64,000 nt of DNA, from the NCBI RefSeq assembly GCF_023283895.1, contig NZ_JAKILB010000006.1, positions 1 through 64,000 on the forward strand, read 5' to 3'. Position 1 is the first letter of the stretch. Each line of letters opens with the position of its first letter. The stretch is from Shewanella pneumatophori. Lineage in GTDB: Bacteria > Pseudomonadota > Gammaproteobacteria > Enterobacterales > Shewanellaceae. Under the pieces are notes generated by a model. That model did no database searches and was not told where the DNA came from. It was given only the letters and a program-made list of their open reading frames with translations. Of the stretch, positions 45,174 through 53,502 are shown piece after piece. A program made the position numbers and the translations under genes.

Positions 45174-45205
45174 GCCTAGAAATAGCTAAGCGCAAAAGCA
45201 GTTAA
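45153..45205 (+). repeat. Short direct repeat of a gene 3' end
   Basis: GCTAAGCG-TAG-AAGCAGTTAA (45153-45173) recurs with three changed bases in the middle as GCTAAGCG-CAA-AAGCAGTTAA (45185-45205), offset by 32 bp. The first copy encodes the last residues and stop of the small membrane protein. Confidence 0.7.
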
Positions 45206-45373
45206 CGCGGGTAAGCGCCACAATATCTGGGGATTTCTCCAAGCAAGGCTAATTAAAGTCCGGCGACAAGAGCTGTGGGCGATTGATTTATCATCGCAGC
45301 TAATTTTAGCAAAGGCAGTTTTTATAACGTCAGTCTCGTACTGATTCGTATTATTTAATGTAGTAGGTCTAAC

Positions 45374-45697
45374 TTGATTAATTTACTGGTGTTTAGCGCA
45401 TTAGCGGTTTTCTACTTTTGGTCAAAAGAAAGTGAAATATCACCGATAGAAGCCTTTGTTGCTTTAGGATTTTACGGCATTTATATTCTGGTTTATCTGT
45501 TTATGCCACCTTTTGCTACAGCAACCTCAAGTAAAATGGGCCTGCTCTATGGCTTAGTTCCTGCGGTATCAGTCTGCGCAGTATTGTTCCCTCACTTTAA
45601 TCAGCAATCTCCAGAAATAGTCACTCGCTGCCTCGGTTGGGCTGGGCTCGTTCTAGTATTTATTATCTTAATGAGTTTTAAGTTATTTGTGTGGTGA
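45374..45697 (+). CDS. Four-helix membrane protein, function unknown
   Basis: A 107-aa protein with TTG as the apparent start and AGGT upstream. Four hydrophobic segments are seen: LLVFSALAVFYFW, AFVALGFYGIYILVYLF, LLYGLVPAVSVCAVLF and LGWAGLVLVFIILMSF. No family is recognised. A later ATG would delete the first helices, so TTG is kept. The next 450 nt contain regulatory sites for ompW but no gene. Confidence 0.5.
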   Translation: MINLLVFSALAVFYFWSKESEISPIEAFVALGFYGIYILVYLFMPPFATATSSKMGLLYGLVPAVSVCAVLFPHFNQQSPEIVTRCLGWAGLVLVFIILMSFKLFVW

Positions 45698-45994
45698 TTA
45701 GCCACATTAAAGTTGCATTTCCCGCTTTCAATTTTCCTTTTTACTGTTATCTAGTTGATTTCAATACCGCCACTTTAGATTTATCTTTATTCCATCAGAG
45801 TGATTCAACTCATCATACTCGCGCTACTCATGCCACTTACGCCCCCCACTGACTCCTTTAGTTACTTTATGGCTCCTACTTAGTTTTGTTGTTTTTTTGT
45901 TGCAATGTGAGCAGTCAGGGTTTGGGTGTTTGTTGAGCAATGCGTGCAAAAGTCACAAAACGCATATTGCTAACAGTATTGTGGTCGATGTTTT

Positions 45995-46010
45995 TGTGAT
46001 CGAGATCGGT
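45995..46010 (+). promoter_or_regulatory. CRP-like site upstream of ompW
   Basis: TGTGATCGAGATCGGT matches the palindromic CRP consensus TGTGATCTAGATCACA at 12 of 16 positions, with a perfect left half and a poor right half. It lies 36 bp before the FNR box. The intergenic stretch 45698-46153 holds no gene. Confidence 0.4.
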
Positions 46011-46045
46011 TAAATATATATCAAAGTGGGTATCTGTGGGTGAAG

Positions 46046-46059
46046 TTGATTTGGATCAA
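46046..46059 (+). promoter_or_regulatory. Perfect FNR/EtrA box upstream of ompW
   Basis: TTGAT-TTGG-ATCAA is an exact match to the FNR consensus. It is centred about 101 bp upstream of the ompW ATG. FNR activation of ompW is known in enteric bacteria, so anaerobic induction here is plausible. Confidence 0.75.
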
Positions 46060-46153
46060 TTTTTAGTGCTGCTTAATCTGTCAGGATGCACGCAAATGTA
46101 AGGATATTGATAAATAACGCGCTATATCGTGTTGTAAATTATGGAGTATTATA

Positions 46154-46801
46154 ATGAGAAAAAGTATCGTTTCAGGTCTAGTTGCTACAGCGCTTTTAAC
46201 TGCAGGCTTCACATCTTCTGTGTTAGCCCACCAAGCTGGTGACATTATCGTTCGTGCTGGTGCAGTTGTTGTTGCTCCAAATGAGTCTAGTCCAGTTGTT
46301 GCTGAAATAGCTGAGTTTGGTGTAAACGATAATACCCAGTTAGGTCTAAACTTTGGTTATATGATCACTGATAACATTGGTATTGAGTTATTAGCAGCAA
46401 CACCGTTTACTCACGATGTATCGTTAGGCTCACTAGGCAAGATAGCTGAAACTAAGCACCTACCACCAACGTTAGTTGCTCAGTATTACTTTGGCGATGC
46501 GAATTCAAAACTACGTCCTTACATTGGCGCTGGTGTTAACTTTACTAACTTCTTTGATAATGAGTTTACTCAAGAAGCTAAAGAATTAGGTTTATCAGAG
46601 CTAAGCATGTCTAATTCATGGGGCGTTGCTGCTCAAGTTGGTTTAGATTATAAAATTAACGACAGTTGGTTAGTTAATGCTTCTGTTTGGTATGCAAAGA
46701 TCAGCACTGACGTTAAGTTTAACTTAGGTGATGCTCCGCAAAATGTTGAAACTGATATCGACCCATGGGTTTACATGGTGAGTGTTGGTTACACGTTCTA
46801 A
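46154..46801 (+). CDS. ompW: OmpW-family outer-membrane protein
   Basis: A 215-aa eight-stranded beta-barrel. The signal peptide is MRKSIVSGLVATALLTAGFT followed by SSVLA, with cleavage near residue 25. Mature blocks typical of OmpW are AGDIIVRAGAVVVAPNESS, LGLNFGYMITDNIGIELLAA, PPTLVAQYYFGDANSKLRPY and IGAGVNFTNFF. The protein ends in GYTF with a terminal Phe. The family forms small hydrophobic-solute channels. A GGAG RBS precedes the ATG. An exact FNR box upstream suggests oxygen control. Confidence 0.93.
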   Translation: MRKSIVSGLVATALLTAGFTSSVLAHQAGDIIVRAGAVVVAPNESSPVVAEIAEFGVNDNTQLGLNFGYMITDNIGIELLAATPFTHDVSLGSLGKIAETKHLPPTLVAQYYFGDANSKLRPYIGAGVNFTNFFDNEFTQEAKELGLSELSMSNSWGVAAQVGLDYKINDSWLVNASVWYAKISTDVKFNLGDAPQNVETDIDPWVYMVSVGYTF

Positions 46802-46832
46802 TTTGCGTTAAGTTGGACATATCCCACCCATG

Positions 46833-46858
46833 AAAAAGGAGCCGTTTGGCTCCTTTTT
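46833..46858. terminator. Bidirectional intrinsic terminator
   Basis: AAAAAGGAGCC (46833-46843), loop GTTT, GGCTCCTTTTT (46848-46858). It lies between convergent ompW and the SDR gene. Confidence 0.9.
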
Positions 46859-46889
46859 ACATTCAAGCTATACATTTTTTGATTTAGCT

Positions 46890-47663
46890 TTACTTAGATT
46901 CTTTCTTAGCTGCGCGTTCTGCTTTTTTCTGCTCTTTGGTTTTCCAATGCCGAGTATTGTAAACAAACTCAGGAAGCCCTTTAGTTAGCCATGCTACTAA
47001 ACGCCAACGCTTAGTTACATAGGCTTTGCGCTTTCCAGCCTTCATTGCCTTGATGACTTGGCTTGCGACAACATTAGGTGGCGAGAGCCATAAACGATTT
47101 TGCTGCATAGCCGCTTTATCTAGCATACCTAACTGGATATCAGTGATGGTGATTGGCAATTTCAAGCGCTGGGCATGCATGCTCAAACCTTCTAGGTAGT
47201 TTTGAGCATAGGCTTTTGAGGCATGGTAGGCAACACTTGGGCCACCACGCAGACCAGCAATAGAGTTTATTGCTGCGAGTTGGCCATAACCTTGCTCACG
47301 AAATAGCCTAAAGGCCGTATTGCAAATTACCGAGAAGCCTTGCACATTAACTGTGATGATATCTTGTTCAGGTTGCCAAGGCAGTTCAGGATCATAATGG
47401 GTAAGACCGGTATTGACCAAAACGAGATGGGCACCACCTAAAGATTGCCAAACGGCATTTAGGCTGGCTATTACAGCTTGCGGGTCGTCAATTTGCAGTG
47501 GAAAAACCTGTGCCTTAGTTGGCAATGATTGACTAAACTCGGTAAGCGATTGTGGATCTTGTGCTAATAGCGCCAGTTCAACGCCGTCTTCTGCAAGTTG
47601 TTTTGCAATTTCACGGCTAAGTAATGAGCTAGCGCCCACAATTATTGCAGTTGCTTGTGTCAT
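46890..47663 (-). CDS. Short-chain dehydrogenase/reductase with atypical cofactor loop
   Basis: A 257-aa SDR. The catalytic Tyr and Lys are present in SVAYHASKAYAQNYLEGLS, after the Ser block AAINSIAGLRGG. The usual TGxxxGIG loop reads IVGASSLLSREIAKQLAEDG, with the second and third glycines replaced by Leu and Ser, so cofactor binding may differ. The C-terminal PPNVVASQVIKAMKAGKRKA, plus a basic segment and hydrophobic AWLTKGLPEFVY, suggests peripheral membrane association. The tail is strongly Lys/Glu-rich. Its substrate is unknown. Confidence 0.82.
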   Translation of the reverse strand: MTQATAIIVGASSLLSREIAKQLAEDGVELALLAQDPQSLTEFSQSLPTKAQVFPLQIDDPQAVIASLNAVWQSLGGAHLVLVNTGLTHYDPELPWQPEQDIITVNVQGFSVICNTAFRLFREQGYGQLAAINSIAGLRGGPSVAYHASKAYAQNYLEGLSMHAQRLKLPITITDIQLGMLDKAAMQQNRLWLSPPNVVASQVIKAMKAGKRKAYVTKRWRLVAWLTKGLPEFVYNTRHWKTKEQKKAERAAKKESK

Positions 47664-47891
47664 ATGGGTATTCGACTTCGAATAGGTAACTTATCATAGA
47701 AAGATATGTGTATTAGAACAAGATTAATTGTCGTTTGCTGTGACACGGATTGTGAGAATGGATGATGCGCGTCCATAACCACGTAAGTTAAACCGGTTTA
47801 CGTATATTTATCTGATTGTTGTAACTCAATATAGTGGTCAAATAACTTGTTACTTACTATTTGATCGTTAACTAATATAAAATTCAAGTTC

Positions 47892-47923
47892 GGACATATA
47901 GACTTCTAGAAGTCTTGATGTAT
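47892..47923 (+). promoter_or_regulatory. Predicted MetJ operator (tandem met boxes)
   Basis: Four contiguous octamers resemble AGACGTCT: GGACATAT (5/8), AGACTTCT (7/8), AGAAGTCT (7/8) and TGATGTAT (5/8). A possible -10, TATAAA at 47876-47881, lies just upstream, so bound MetJ would overlap the transcription start. The array is 17 nt before the YbaY-like gene and about 490 nt before metA. Confidence 0.65.
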
Positions 47924-47939
47924 TATTAGGAGCATAAAA

Positions 47940-48341
47940 ATGAAACAGTGGTTTAAACCTTTCTTATCTTTAGCGGTTGTAGCAGGCATTTTAACGGGTT
48001 GTGCAACACCTAATGCAGTGGTGGAGATCCATGGTGAGGTTTGGTACAAGGAGCGCATGATGCTACCTGAAGATGCAGTTATTACTGTGCAAGTTCAGGA
48101 TGTTTCTTTAGCTGATGCACCTGCCGAAGTTATTGCAGAGTTTGAACGTAACGATGTCAGTACACCTGTTCCGTTTCAATTTTTAATTAATAGAGATCAA
48201 TTTGAACCTGGGCATACCTACAACATAGGTGCGCGCATTACTTATAACGGCGAATTGATGTTTATTAATACCCAAGCTTACCGAATTGATTTGGACTCCA
48301 TTGAGCCTATGTCAGTTCTAGTGCAGAAGGTGGCGCGCTAA
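47940..48341 (+). CDS. YbaY-like lipoprotein, probable first gene of the metA transcript
   Basis: A 133-aa lipoprotein with the lipobox LTGC (Cys near residue 22). It matches the YbaY/YscW group: IHGEVWYKERMMLPEDAVIT, VPFQFLINRDQFEPGHTYNI and ITYNGELMFINTQAYRI. It is a diverged paralog of the gene at 42895. TTAGGAGC gives a good RBS. metA follows after 74 nt with no terminator, and a MetJ operator lies just upstream, so it may be co-transcribed with metA and methionine-repressed. The link between the lipoprotein and methionine is unclear. Confidence 0.85.
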   Translation: MKQWFKPFLSLAVVAGILTGCATPNAVVEIHGEVWYKERMMLPEDAVITVQVQDVSLADAPAEVIAEFERNDVSTPVPFQFLINRDQFEPGHTYNIGARITYNGELMFINTQAYRIDLDSIEPMSVLVQKVAR

Positions 48342-48415
48342 CTAAGAGCTAAACTTTAGCAACTCTCGGTGCGTCTCTTTCTGGTTGGTCACTCAAATTA
48401 GTAAAGAGGCGCGAT

Positions 48416-49354
48416 ATGCCGGTTAAAATTCCTGACAATCTTCCAGCGGCTGGGATCTTAGAGTCTGAGAACATCTTTGTGATGTCAGAAACTCGAGCTG
48501 CAAATCAAGATATTCGTCCAATGAAGGTATTAATACTGAATTTAATGCCAAATAAGATTGAAACCGAAACCCAGCTTCTGCGCCTTTTAGGTAACACTCC
48601 TTTGCAAGTTGATGTCGACTTACTGCGCATCCACGATAAAGCATCTAAACATGTCTCGATTGATCATATGAACAACTTTTATCGTGATTTTGAGCAAGTG
48701 CGCCACAAAAACTACGATGGTTTAATTATTACTGGTGCGCCACTAGGCCAAGTTGAATTTGAAGATGTGTCTTATTGGGATCATATTCGCGAGATTATTG
48801 ATTGGTCACAGCAACACGTTACTTCGGTGCTGTTCTTGTGTTGGGCAGCGCACGCGGCGCTGTTTCATCTATATGGGTTAAATCGCAAATTACTATCAAG
48901 TAAACGTTCAGGGGTATTTAACCACAAACGAACCACTAAACATTATCCGTTACTTCGTGGCTTTGATGATGAATTTTTTGCACCACATTCACGTTTCGCT
49001 GAGATGGATGTGGAATTACTGCGAGCTCACCCTGAGCTGCAAGTGTTAACTGAGTCTGATACTGCTGGCGCTTATATGGTGCTGAGCAAAAGTAATCGAA
49101 ATTTGTTTGTGATGGGGCATCCTGAATATCAAAAGTCGACGTTAAAAGATGAATATTTACGTGATTTAGCCCAAGGGCTTAAGCCTGAGATCCCTGAAAA
49201 TTATTTTAGTGATAATGACCCTGAAAAGTCACCAATTGCTCGATGGCACAGTCATGGCAGCCTATTAGTCAGTAACTGGTTAAATTATTATGTCTATCAG
49301 TTAACACCTTACAACCTTGATGACATGAGCGCTATTACGCCATGGGAGTCGTAA
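48416..49354 (+). CDS. metA: Homoserine O-succinyltransferase (or acetyltransferase) MetA
   Basis: A 312-aa enzyme that acylates homoserine in the first committed step of methionine synthesis. It begins [20 protein letters not shown]. The nucleophile lies in [17 protein letters not shown], and the catalytic His/Glu pair is in [16 protein letters not shown]. The length is standard (E. coli MetA 309 aa). MetA family enzymes may use succinyl- or acetyl-CoA and I cannot tell which. GAGG supports the start. Predicted MetJ boxes lie upstream of the preceding gene. Confidence 0.94.
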   Translation: MPVKIPDNLPAAGILESENIFVMSETRAANQDIRPMKVLILNLMPNKIETETQLLRLLGNTPLQVDVDLLRIHDKASKHVSIDHMNNFYRDFEQVRHKNYDGLIITGAPLGQVEFEDVSYWDHIREIIDWSQQHVTSVLFLCWAAHAALFHLYGLNRKLLSSKRSGVFNHKRTTKHYPLLRGFDDEFFAPHSRFAEMDVELLRAHPELQVLTESDTAGAYMVLSKSNRNLFVMGHPEYQKSTLKDEYLRDLAQGLKPEIPENYFSDNDPEKSPIARWHSHGSLLVSNWLNYYVYQLTPYNLDDMSAITPWES

Positions 49355-49381
49355 GATTGTGAGACGCTACCATGTTAAATA

Positions 49382-49414
49382 AATGCCAATAATGAACTTT
49401 TAATTATTGGCATT
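49382..49414. terminator. Convergent inverted repeat after metA
   Basis: AATGCCAATAAT (49382-49393) and ATTATTGGCATT (49403-49414) form perfect 12-bp arms with a 9-nt loop, between metA and the minus-strand fimbrial operon. There is no long T run, but the position fits a shared terminator. Confidence 0.65.
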
Positions 49415-49430
49415 GAGTAATAAATAGGCT

Positions 49431-50330
49431 TTATTTAGCAAATAGGTTAATGGTAATAATGTCTTCATATAAGCCCGCTCGAGCAAAAGGCATAGGTGAG
49501 TTTTCGAAGTATATTGCCATTTTCTGCCCATCTAAAAGACGGTTACTGATACTGAACTCTGCCTCATTGATTAAGCTTACCTGTTGACCAAGAAACAATA
49601 CCTGATATGGAACTTTGTTTTGTTTATTTTTTAGGTTAACTAAGCTGCCTTTATTTGATGACGACATTGATATATCAACATAACTATTACTTTCGATAAA
49701 AAGCGGGAGCTCTTTACGGTTTTTTTGAGTTAAATTACCCAAGTCAATTCTAATCGAGGTACCAGTTGGAGGAAGCCAACTGTCGTTTGTATTGCTTATT
49801 TTGGCGCGAACATACGGAGCGACTTGATAATTAAAAGAATAGTTGTTTGTCGCTATGACACTATTAGCATCACTTTTGAGTTCGATATCCAATATGCCTC
49901 GATATGCACCTGGATAAAAGGTGCCTCCATGAGGAATGTATGCCCATAAGTTTATTTTCCGCTGCCCTAAAACCGGTAGGATATAATCGCTTCTACCGGT
50001 TTGTGTTAGTGGCTGGCGTAACTTATTTTTGAGTTCATATCGATGTTGTGACGTGCTCCCTTTGAGCAATGGCTCTCCTCCCGTTGGTTGTCTAATCACA
50101 ATCTCTTTTGCGCAAGCAGATAATTGCCTGTCGAGATAAATATTACCTGGGATCCATATGCCTTTTTGGCCCTTGCTTTCTGCTATTGCTGACTGAGTTT
50201 TTAACTCAACCTGCCAAACACCGTTACATGAGTCTCGCTCTTTTTGAGACTGTGAATAAGCAAGGCTAGTAAAGCTAAGGTAAGATATCGCCAGCATTAA
50301 GATCGTATTATTGAAGCTACATATTTTCAT
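49431..50330 (-). CDS. Putative fimbrial tip/adhesin subunit with spore-coat-U-like C-terminal domain
   Basis: A 299-aa exported protein (signal peptide to about residue 27, LAYS-QSQ). Residues 30-175 form an unassigned beta-rich domain with a Cys pair (RDSCNGVWQV and LSACAKEIVI). The C-terminal 120 residues resemble the SCPU domain of archaic chaperone-usher tip proteins: IRIDLGNLTQKNRKELPLFI, VPYQVLFLGQQVSLI, ending YEDIITINLF. It overlaps the usher gene by 14 nt and has its own AAGGAG RBS. It is the last gene of the operon, as expected of a tip adhesin. Confidence 0.6.
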   Translation of the reverse strand: MKICSFNNTILMLAISYLSFTSLAYSQSQKERDSCNGVWQVELKTQSAIAESKGQKGIWIPGNIYLDRQLSACAKEIVIRQPTGGEPLLKGSTSQHRYELKNKLRQPLTQTGRSDYILPVLGQRKINLWAYIPHGGTFYPGAYRGILDIELKSDANSVIATNNYSFNYQVAPYVRAKISNTNDSWLPPTGTSIRIDLGNLTQKNRKELPLFIESNSYVDISMSSSNKGSLVNLKNKQNKVPYQVLFLGQQVSLINEAEFSISNRLLDGQKMAIYFENSPMPFARAGLYEDIITINLFAK

Positions 50331-52761
50331 TACAGTTCTCCTTAATACATGAGATATAGAGCGTACCCAGATCGATTAAGTGGCTATTGTTCTGGGTAAT
50401 CGTAAGTGTCTTGGATTTATATTTTTGACTCGAAATTTTAATCTCATACTTACCTGGTTCGATGCCTTGAATATAAAAACGGCCAGACTTATTGGTAAAA
50501 AACGCTAACGTGAAATCCTTACTAGTAATAGTGCCTTGCAAATAGCTAATAGGTTCACCATTACTTGTTTGTAACACGCCTTTTGCAGTGTATGAGCGAT
50601 TGGAGCCAATCATAAAAACGTGGCCAGTAGCTGCGCCGGGAGATATTGTCAGTCGACTTTCTCCCCAGTCATATCCGATAGGGGCATTAGGTACATTTAA
50701 ATCAATTGTGTTCGTAATATAAGCTACATCGAGTGGCAATAATGCGCCTATATTCGATGTGCCAGAGGCTTCATATTGCTGGTTTTGATCGACACCTAAA
50801 AGAATCTCCTGCTCTGACAGTGATGGATGGAGTTTAGAAATAACAAAAGGCCCTTCTTTCGATCGTCCCCAGCCTATATGTCCATCAACTATGCCTATTG
50901 CGGTGTTGCCTCTTATTGATGCTGTGTAACTTGCTTCGTTATTGGTTTTGCTATTGTTATTTCGTTCAACTTCGAGCTCAACTCTAAGGCGATTTGCAGT
51001 GTAATCAAATTGAGCGTTCTGGCTATCTCGTCCATCTTCATATTCTAGTTGTGCTCGATAGCCAAGACTGCCGACTCGGTCATTATTGGTTTTACTTGCC
51101 TCAAGGCGAGCGTATTGGTTAGCGCTATTGTAGTTAGCGGCAAGGTTTAGCCTGTTTTGAGTATTTGAGCGCCGCCAGTCAATAGTGAAAAAGTACTCTA
51201 CTTCGTCATTGTCATCGTTGTAAGCCGCGGCATCGTTATAGGTGACCCCTGAGCCTAGAGTCCAATCACCTGAACGCCAATTAATGGTCATTGAGAGGTT
51301 ACTTTGGGCTGTATCGTGAGTGTCTTTGTAATAGGAGCCCGATATTGTTGTGTCCCATGCATTATTTATTACCCAGACATAGTTGGCTAAATAGCGCTCA
51401 TAAGAGGTGGGTAAAACTTCAATATCCCAAGGTGATGAAGTAAATGAGTCTGCAAAATCGGCACTTACTCTGAGATTGGGAGTGTTATTAGAGTTGCCGG
51501 CAACAGTGCTTTCAAATGTAAATGACACGACACTACCAATACCAGTGTCATCTAAATTACTTAATGAAACACGGCTAGATAGGTTGCCCCAAGAAGTTCC
51601 GAGAGTGGCTGTTGCTCCAAGTATTTGTCCATATTGCGCTATCGCGCCATTAACGCCAAGAGTTAGCCATGACGATACACCATATTCGGCAAAACCCATT
51701 ACGGTCCACGTATCTAAATAATCTACGCCATTTTCGGCATAGATAGATGGGGCTCCAGCGCTTAACCCAAAATTGAGCATATCTTCATTTAGCAGTTTGC
51801 TATTATAAAATTGACTGAATACAAAACGTTCAGATTTTCCAGAAAGATAGGTAACATCGACGATGATGTCATTGGCTCCGTTGGTCATTGGAAGGTTGTT
51901 AAGATTAAAACGGCCAGCTTCTTGTCTACCACTAAAAATTAGCTGACCATTGACAGTTATTTCAACTTCAGCGCTTTCTTTAAGAATTAATTCTTGATTG
52001 TTATTAGGCCCAATAACACGATCGGGTTGTAGTTCTGCATAATTACTTGATACTGAAAGTCCCCCCATACTGATCCCTGACAAATGACCAGCGACATTAG
52101 TACCAGAGCCAACATCCCCTATCGAGAGTCTGAAGGGCATATTAGGTTTATCGTAAAAAGCGACCCATTCTCCACGTAAGAAGTTGTTCGTTTCATCTGT
52201 GACTTCTATATGGTTTGCTAACGAGAGGTTCACTCCCGTTGCACCGCCAAAGTTCATTTGAGCTAACCAATCAATGCTCGAAAAATGGCTATTGTCCCTT
52301 GCTTCCCAATTTTGAGAGTGGTTAAAATTGATACTGTTGAGCCAGCTGAAAGAACCACTTTTTGAGGGAATAAATGAGCTAAATGGATCACTGAAGTCTA
52401 CGTCATATAAACCAAAAGCTTCGGGCTTAACGCTAAGGTCTAAAGATAAAGTAGATGGATTAAAAGTGATATCTAACCCTTTTTGGGCTAATGCTTTAAG
52501 GGAGATCATATCGTTGCTATCTTGGCTTGCCGCTAAAATACTCTGCCAAACTTCATCGGTGATCTTTGGGCCAAGTAAAGATTTTAGTGAGTGGTATGAA
52601 ACTGAATCAACTACAGTTCCATCTAAGTTGACTGCTATATCACCAAGAACTCTTCCATCAATTTCTAGCGGCAATGACAAGCTCATTGCTTGGGTAGGTA
52701 AGGGCAGTAGCAATGTCAGCAGTAAACTGATCCATAAGGGTAAAGCTGGAATACTCGTCAC
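50317..52761 (-). CDS. Fimbrial outer-membrane usher
   Basis: An 814-aa usher that would thread pilus subunits through the outer membrane. It starts with GTG at 52761, overlapping the chaperone stop (GTGA). A signal peptide runs to about residue 25 (TQA-MS). The sequence is consistent with an N-terminal periplasmic domain, a 24-strand barrel (many alternating strands such as FRLSIGDVGSGTNVAGHLSG), a plug region, and C-terminal domains with a carboxypeptidase-like end (TSNGEPISYLQGTITS, GRFYIQGIEPGKYEIKISS). The last residues contain a Cys pair (CIKENC). The N-terminal domain differs from FimD and may belong to a less common usher clade. Confidence 0.82.
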   Translation of the reverse strand: MTSIPALPLWISLLLTLLLPLPTQAMSLSLPLEIDGRVLGDIAVNLDGTVVDSVSYHSLKSLLGPKITDEVWQSILAASQDSNDMISLKALAQKGLDITFNPSTLSLDLSVKPEAFGLYDVDFSDPFSSFIPSKSGSFSWLNSINFNHSQNWEARDNSHFSSIDWLAQMNFGGATGVNLSLANHIEVTDETNNFLRGEWVAFYDKPNMPFRLSIGDVGSGTNVAGHLSGISMGGLSVSSNYAELQPDRVIGPNNNQELILKESAEVEITVNGQLIFSGRQEAGRFNLNNLPMTNGANDIIVDVTYLSGKSERFVFSQFYNSKLLNEDMLNFGLSAGAPSIYAENGVDYLDTWTVMGFAEYGVSSWLTLGVNGAIAQYGQILGATATLGTSWGNLSSRVSLSNLDDTGIGSVVSFTFESTVAGNSNNTPNLRVSADFADSFTSSPWDIEVLPTSYERYLANYVWVINNAWDTTISGSYYKDTHDTAQSNLSMTINWRSGDWTLGSGVTYNDAAAYNDDNDEVEYFFTIDWRRSNTQNRLNLAANYNSANQYARLEASKTNNDRVGSLGYRAQLEYEDGRDSQNAQFDYTANRLRVELEVERNNNSKTNNEASYTASIRGNTAIGIVDGHIGWGRSKEGPFVISKLHPSLSEQEILLGVDQNQQYEASGTSNIGALLPLDVAYITNTIDLNVPNAPIGYDWGESRLTISPGAATGHVFMIGSNRSYTAKGVLQTSNGEPISYLQGTITSKDFTLAFFTNKSGRFYIQGIEPGKYEIKISSQKYKSKTLTITQNNSHLIDLGTLYISCIKENCNENM

Positions 52762-53450
52762 CAGATTTCCTTTATTTCCACCTTTACTTGTCTATCTTGT
52801 GGCGATAGCAAAGTGTTCATCGCTATACTTATCGACTCACCTGGGACTAGATATTGTTGACTTAGTAGATGTTGAATATCCTGCCATTTCCAGTGGTAAG
52901 TCTGATGTTCACTTGTAACCGTAAAAGATAGCTGCGGTATAATCACCACTCCATTACCATCGTTAGCAAGTTCCATAGCAACTGGTACATTATTTTTGTA
53001 AGTGATATTCGCTGACATTAAATTGGTGACATTGTCCGGAGATACAAAGGCTAATGCACCGATTTGGAACAACATCTTGATACTGCTTTGAGCGACATCG
53101 TCTTTGATTGGGAGTTGGCTAAATATCACTCTATATGATTGAGAACGAGAAACATCGTCGCCAATGTACTTAACCTTAATCATTTGCGTACTACTCGGTG
53201 GAACAAGTACTTGAGGTGGAAAAATAAAAAAATCCTCGGTATCAATCAATTTCTCTGTATTGCTATCTGATACCTGTCTTTGCTTAACAAAGACCTCTAA
53301 TGGCAATGGTTGATTTGTTGTATTGTTTATTTGAAACGATTGCTCAGTTTTGCTGCCTTGAGCGGAGAAAAAGCTCACCATAGGAAATAGTTCAAAAGCT
53401 TGAACCAATGGGGATAACAACGAAATAAATAGAAATATGAATGCTCGCAT
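52758..53450 (-). CDS. Periplasmic fimbrial chaperone (PapD family)
   Basis: A 230-aa chaperone with two immunoglobulin-like domains that would donate a strand to subunits. The signal peptide ends near VQA-FELF. Blocks seen are TEQSFQINNTTNQPLPLEVF, FIFPPQVLVPPSSTQMIKVK and the PapD signature region QSYRVIFSQLPI. GAGGA precedes the ATG. It overlaps the usher by 4 nt, and is preceded by a GC-rich hairpin and the pilin gene. No FGL-type long loop is evident, but the class was not resolved. Confidence 0.85.
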   Translation of the reverse strand: MRAFIFLFISLLSPLVQAFELFPMVSFFSAQGSKTEQSFQINNTTNQPLPLEVFVKQRQVSDSNTEKLIDTEDFFIFPPQVLVPPSSTQMIKVKYIGDDVSRSQSYRVIFSQLPIKDDVAQSSIKMLFQIGALAFVSPDNVTNLMSANITYKNNVPVAMELANDGNGVVIIPQLSFTVTSEHQTYHWKWQDIQHLLSQQYLVPGESISIAMNTLLSPQDRQVKVEIKEIW

Positions 53451-53461
53451 AAGTCCTCAAA

Positions 53462-53479
53462 CGGGGCCATAAGGCCCCG
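53462..53479 (-). terminator. Attenuator-like hairpin between pilin and chaperone genes
   Basis: CGGGGCC (53462-53468), loop ATAA, GGCCCCG (53473-53479), seven G-C-rich pairs followed on the minus strand by only TTTGAGG. Such partial terminators after the pilin gene are expected to keep the subunit more abundant than chaperone and usher. Confidence 0.6.
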
Positions 53480-53502
53480 GAATGATTGAACACCTTGGTT
53501 AT

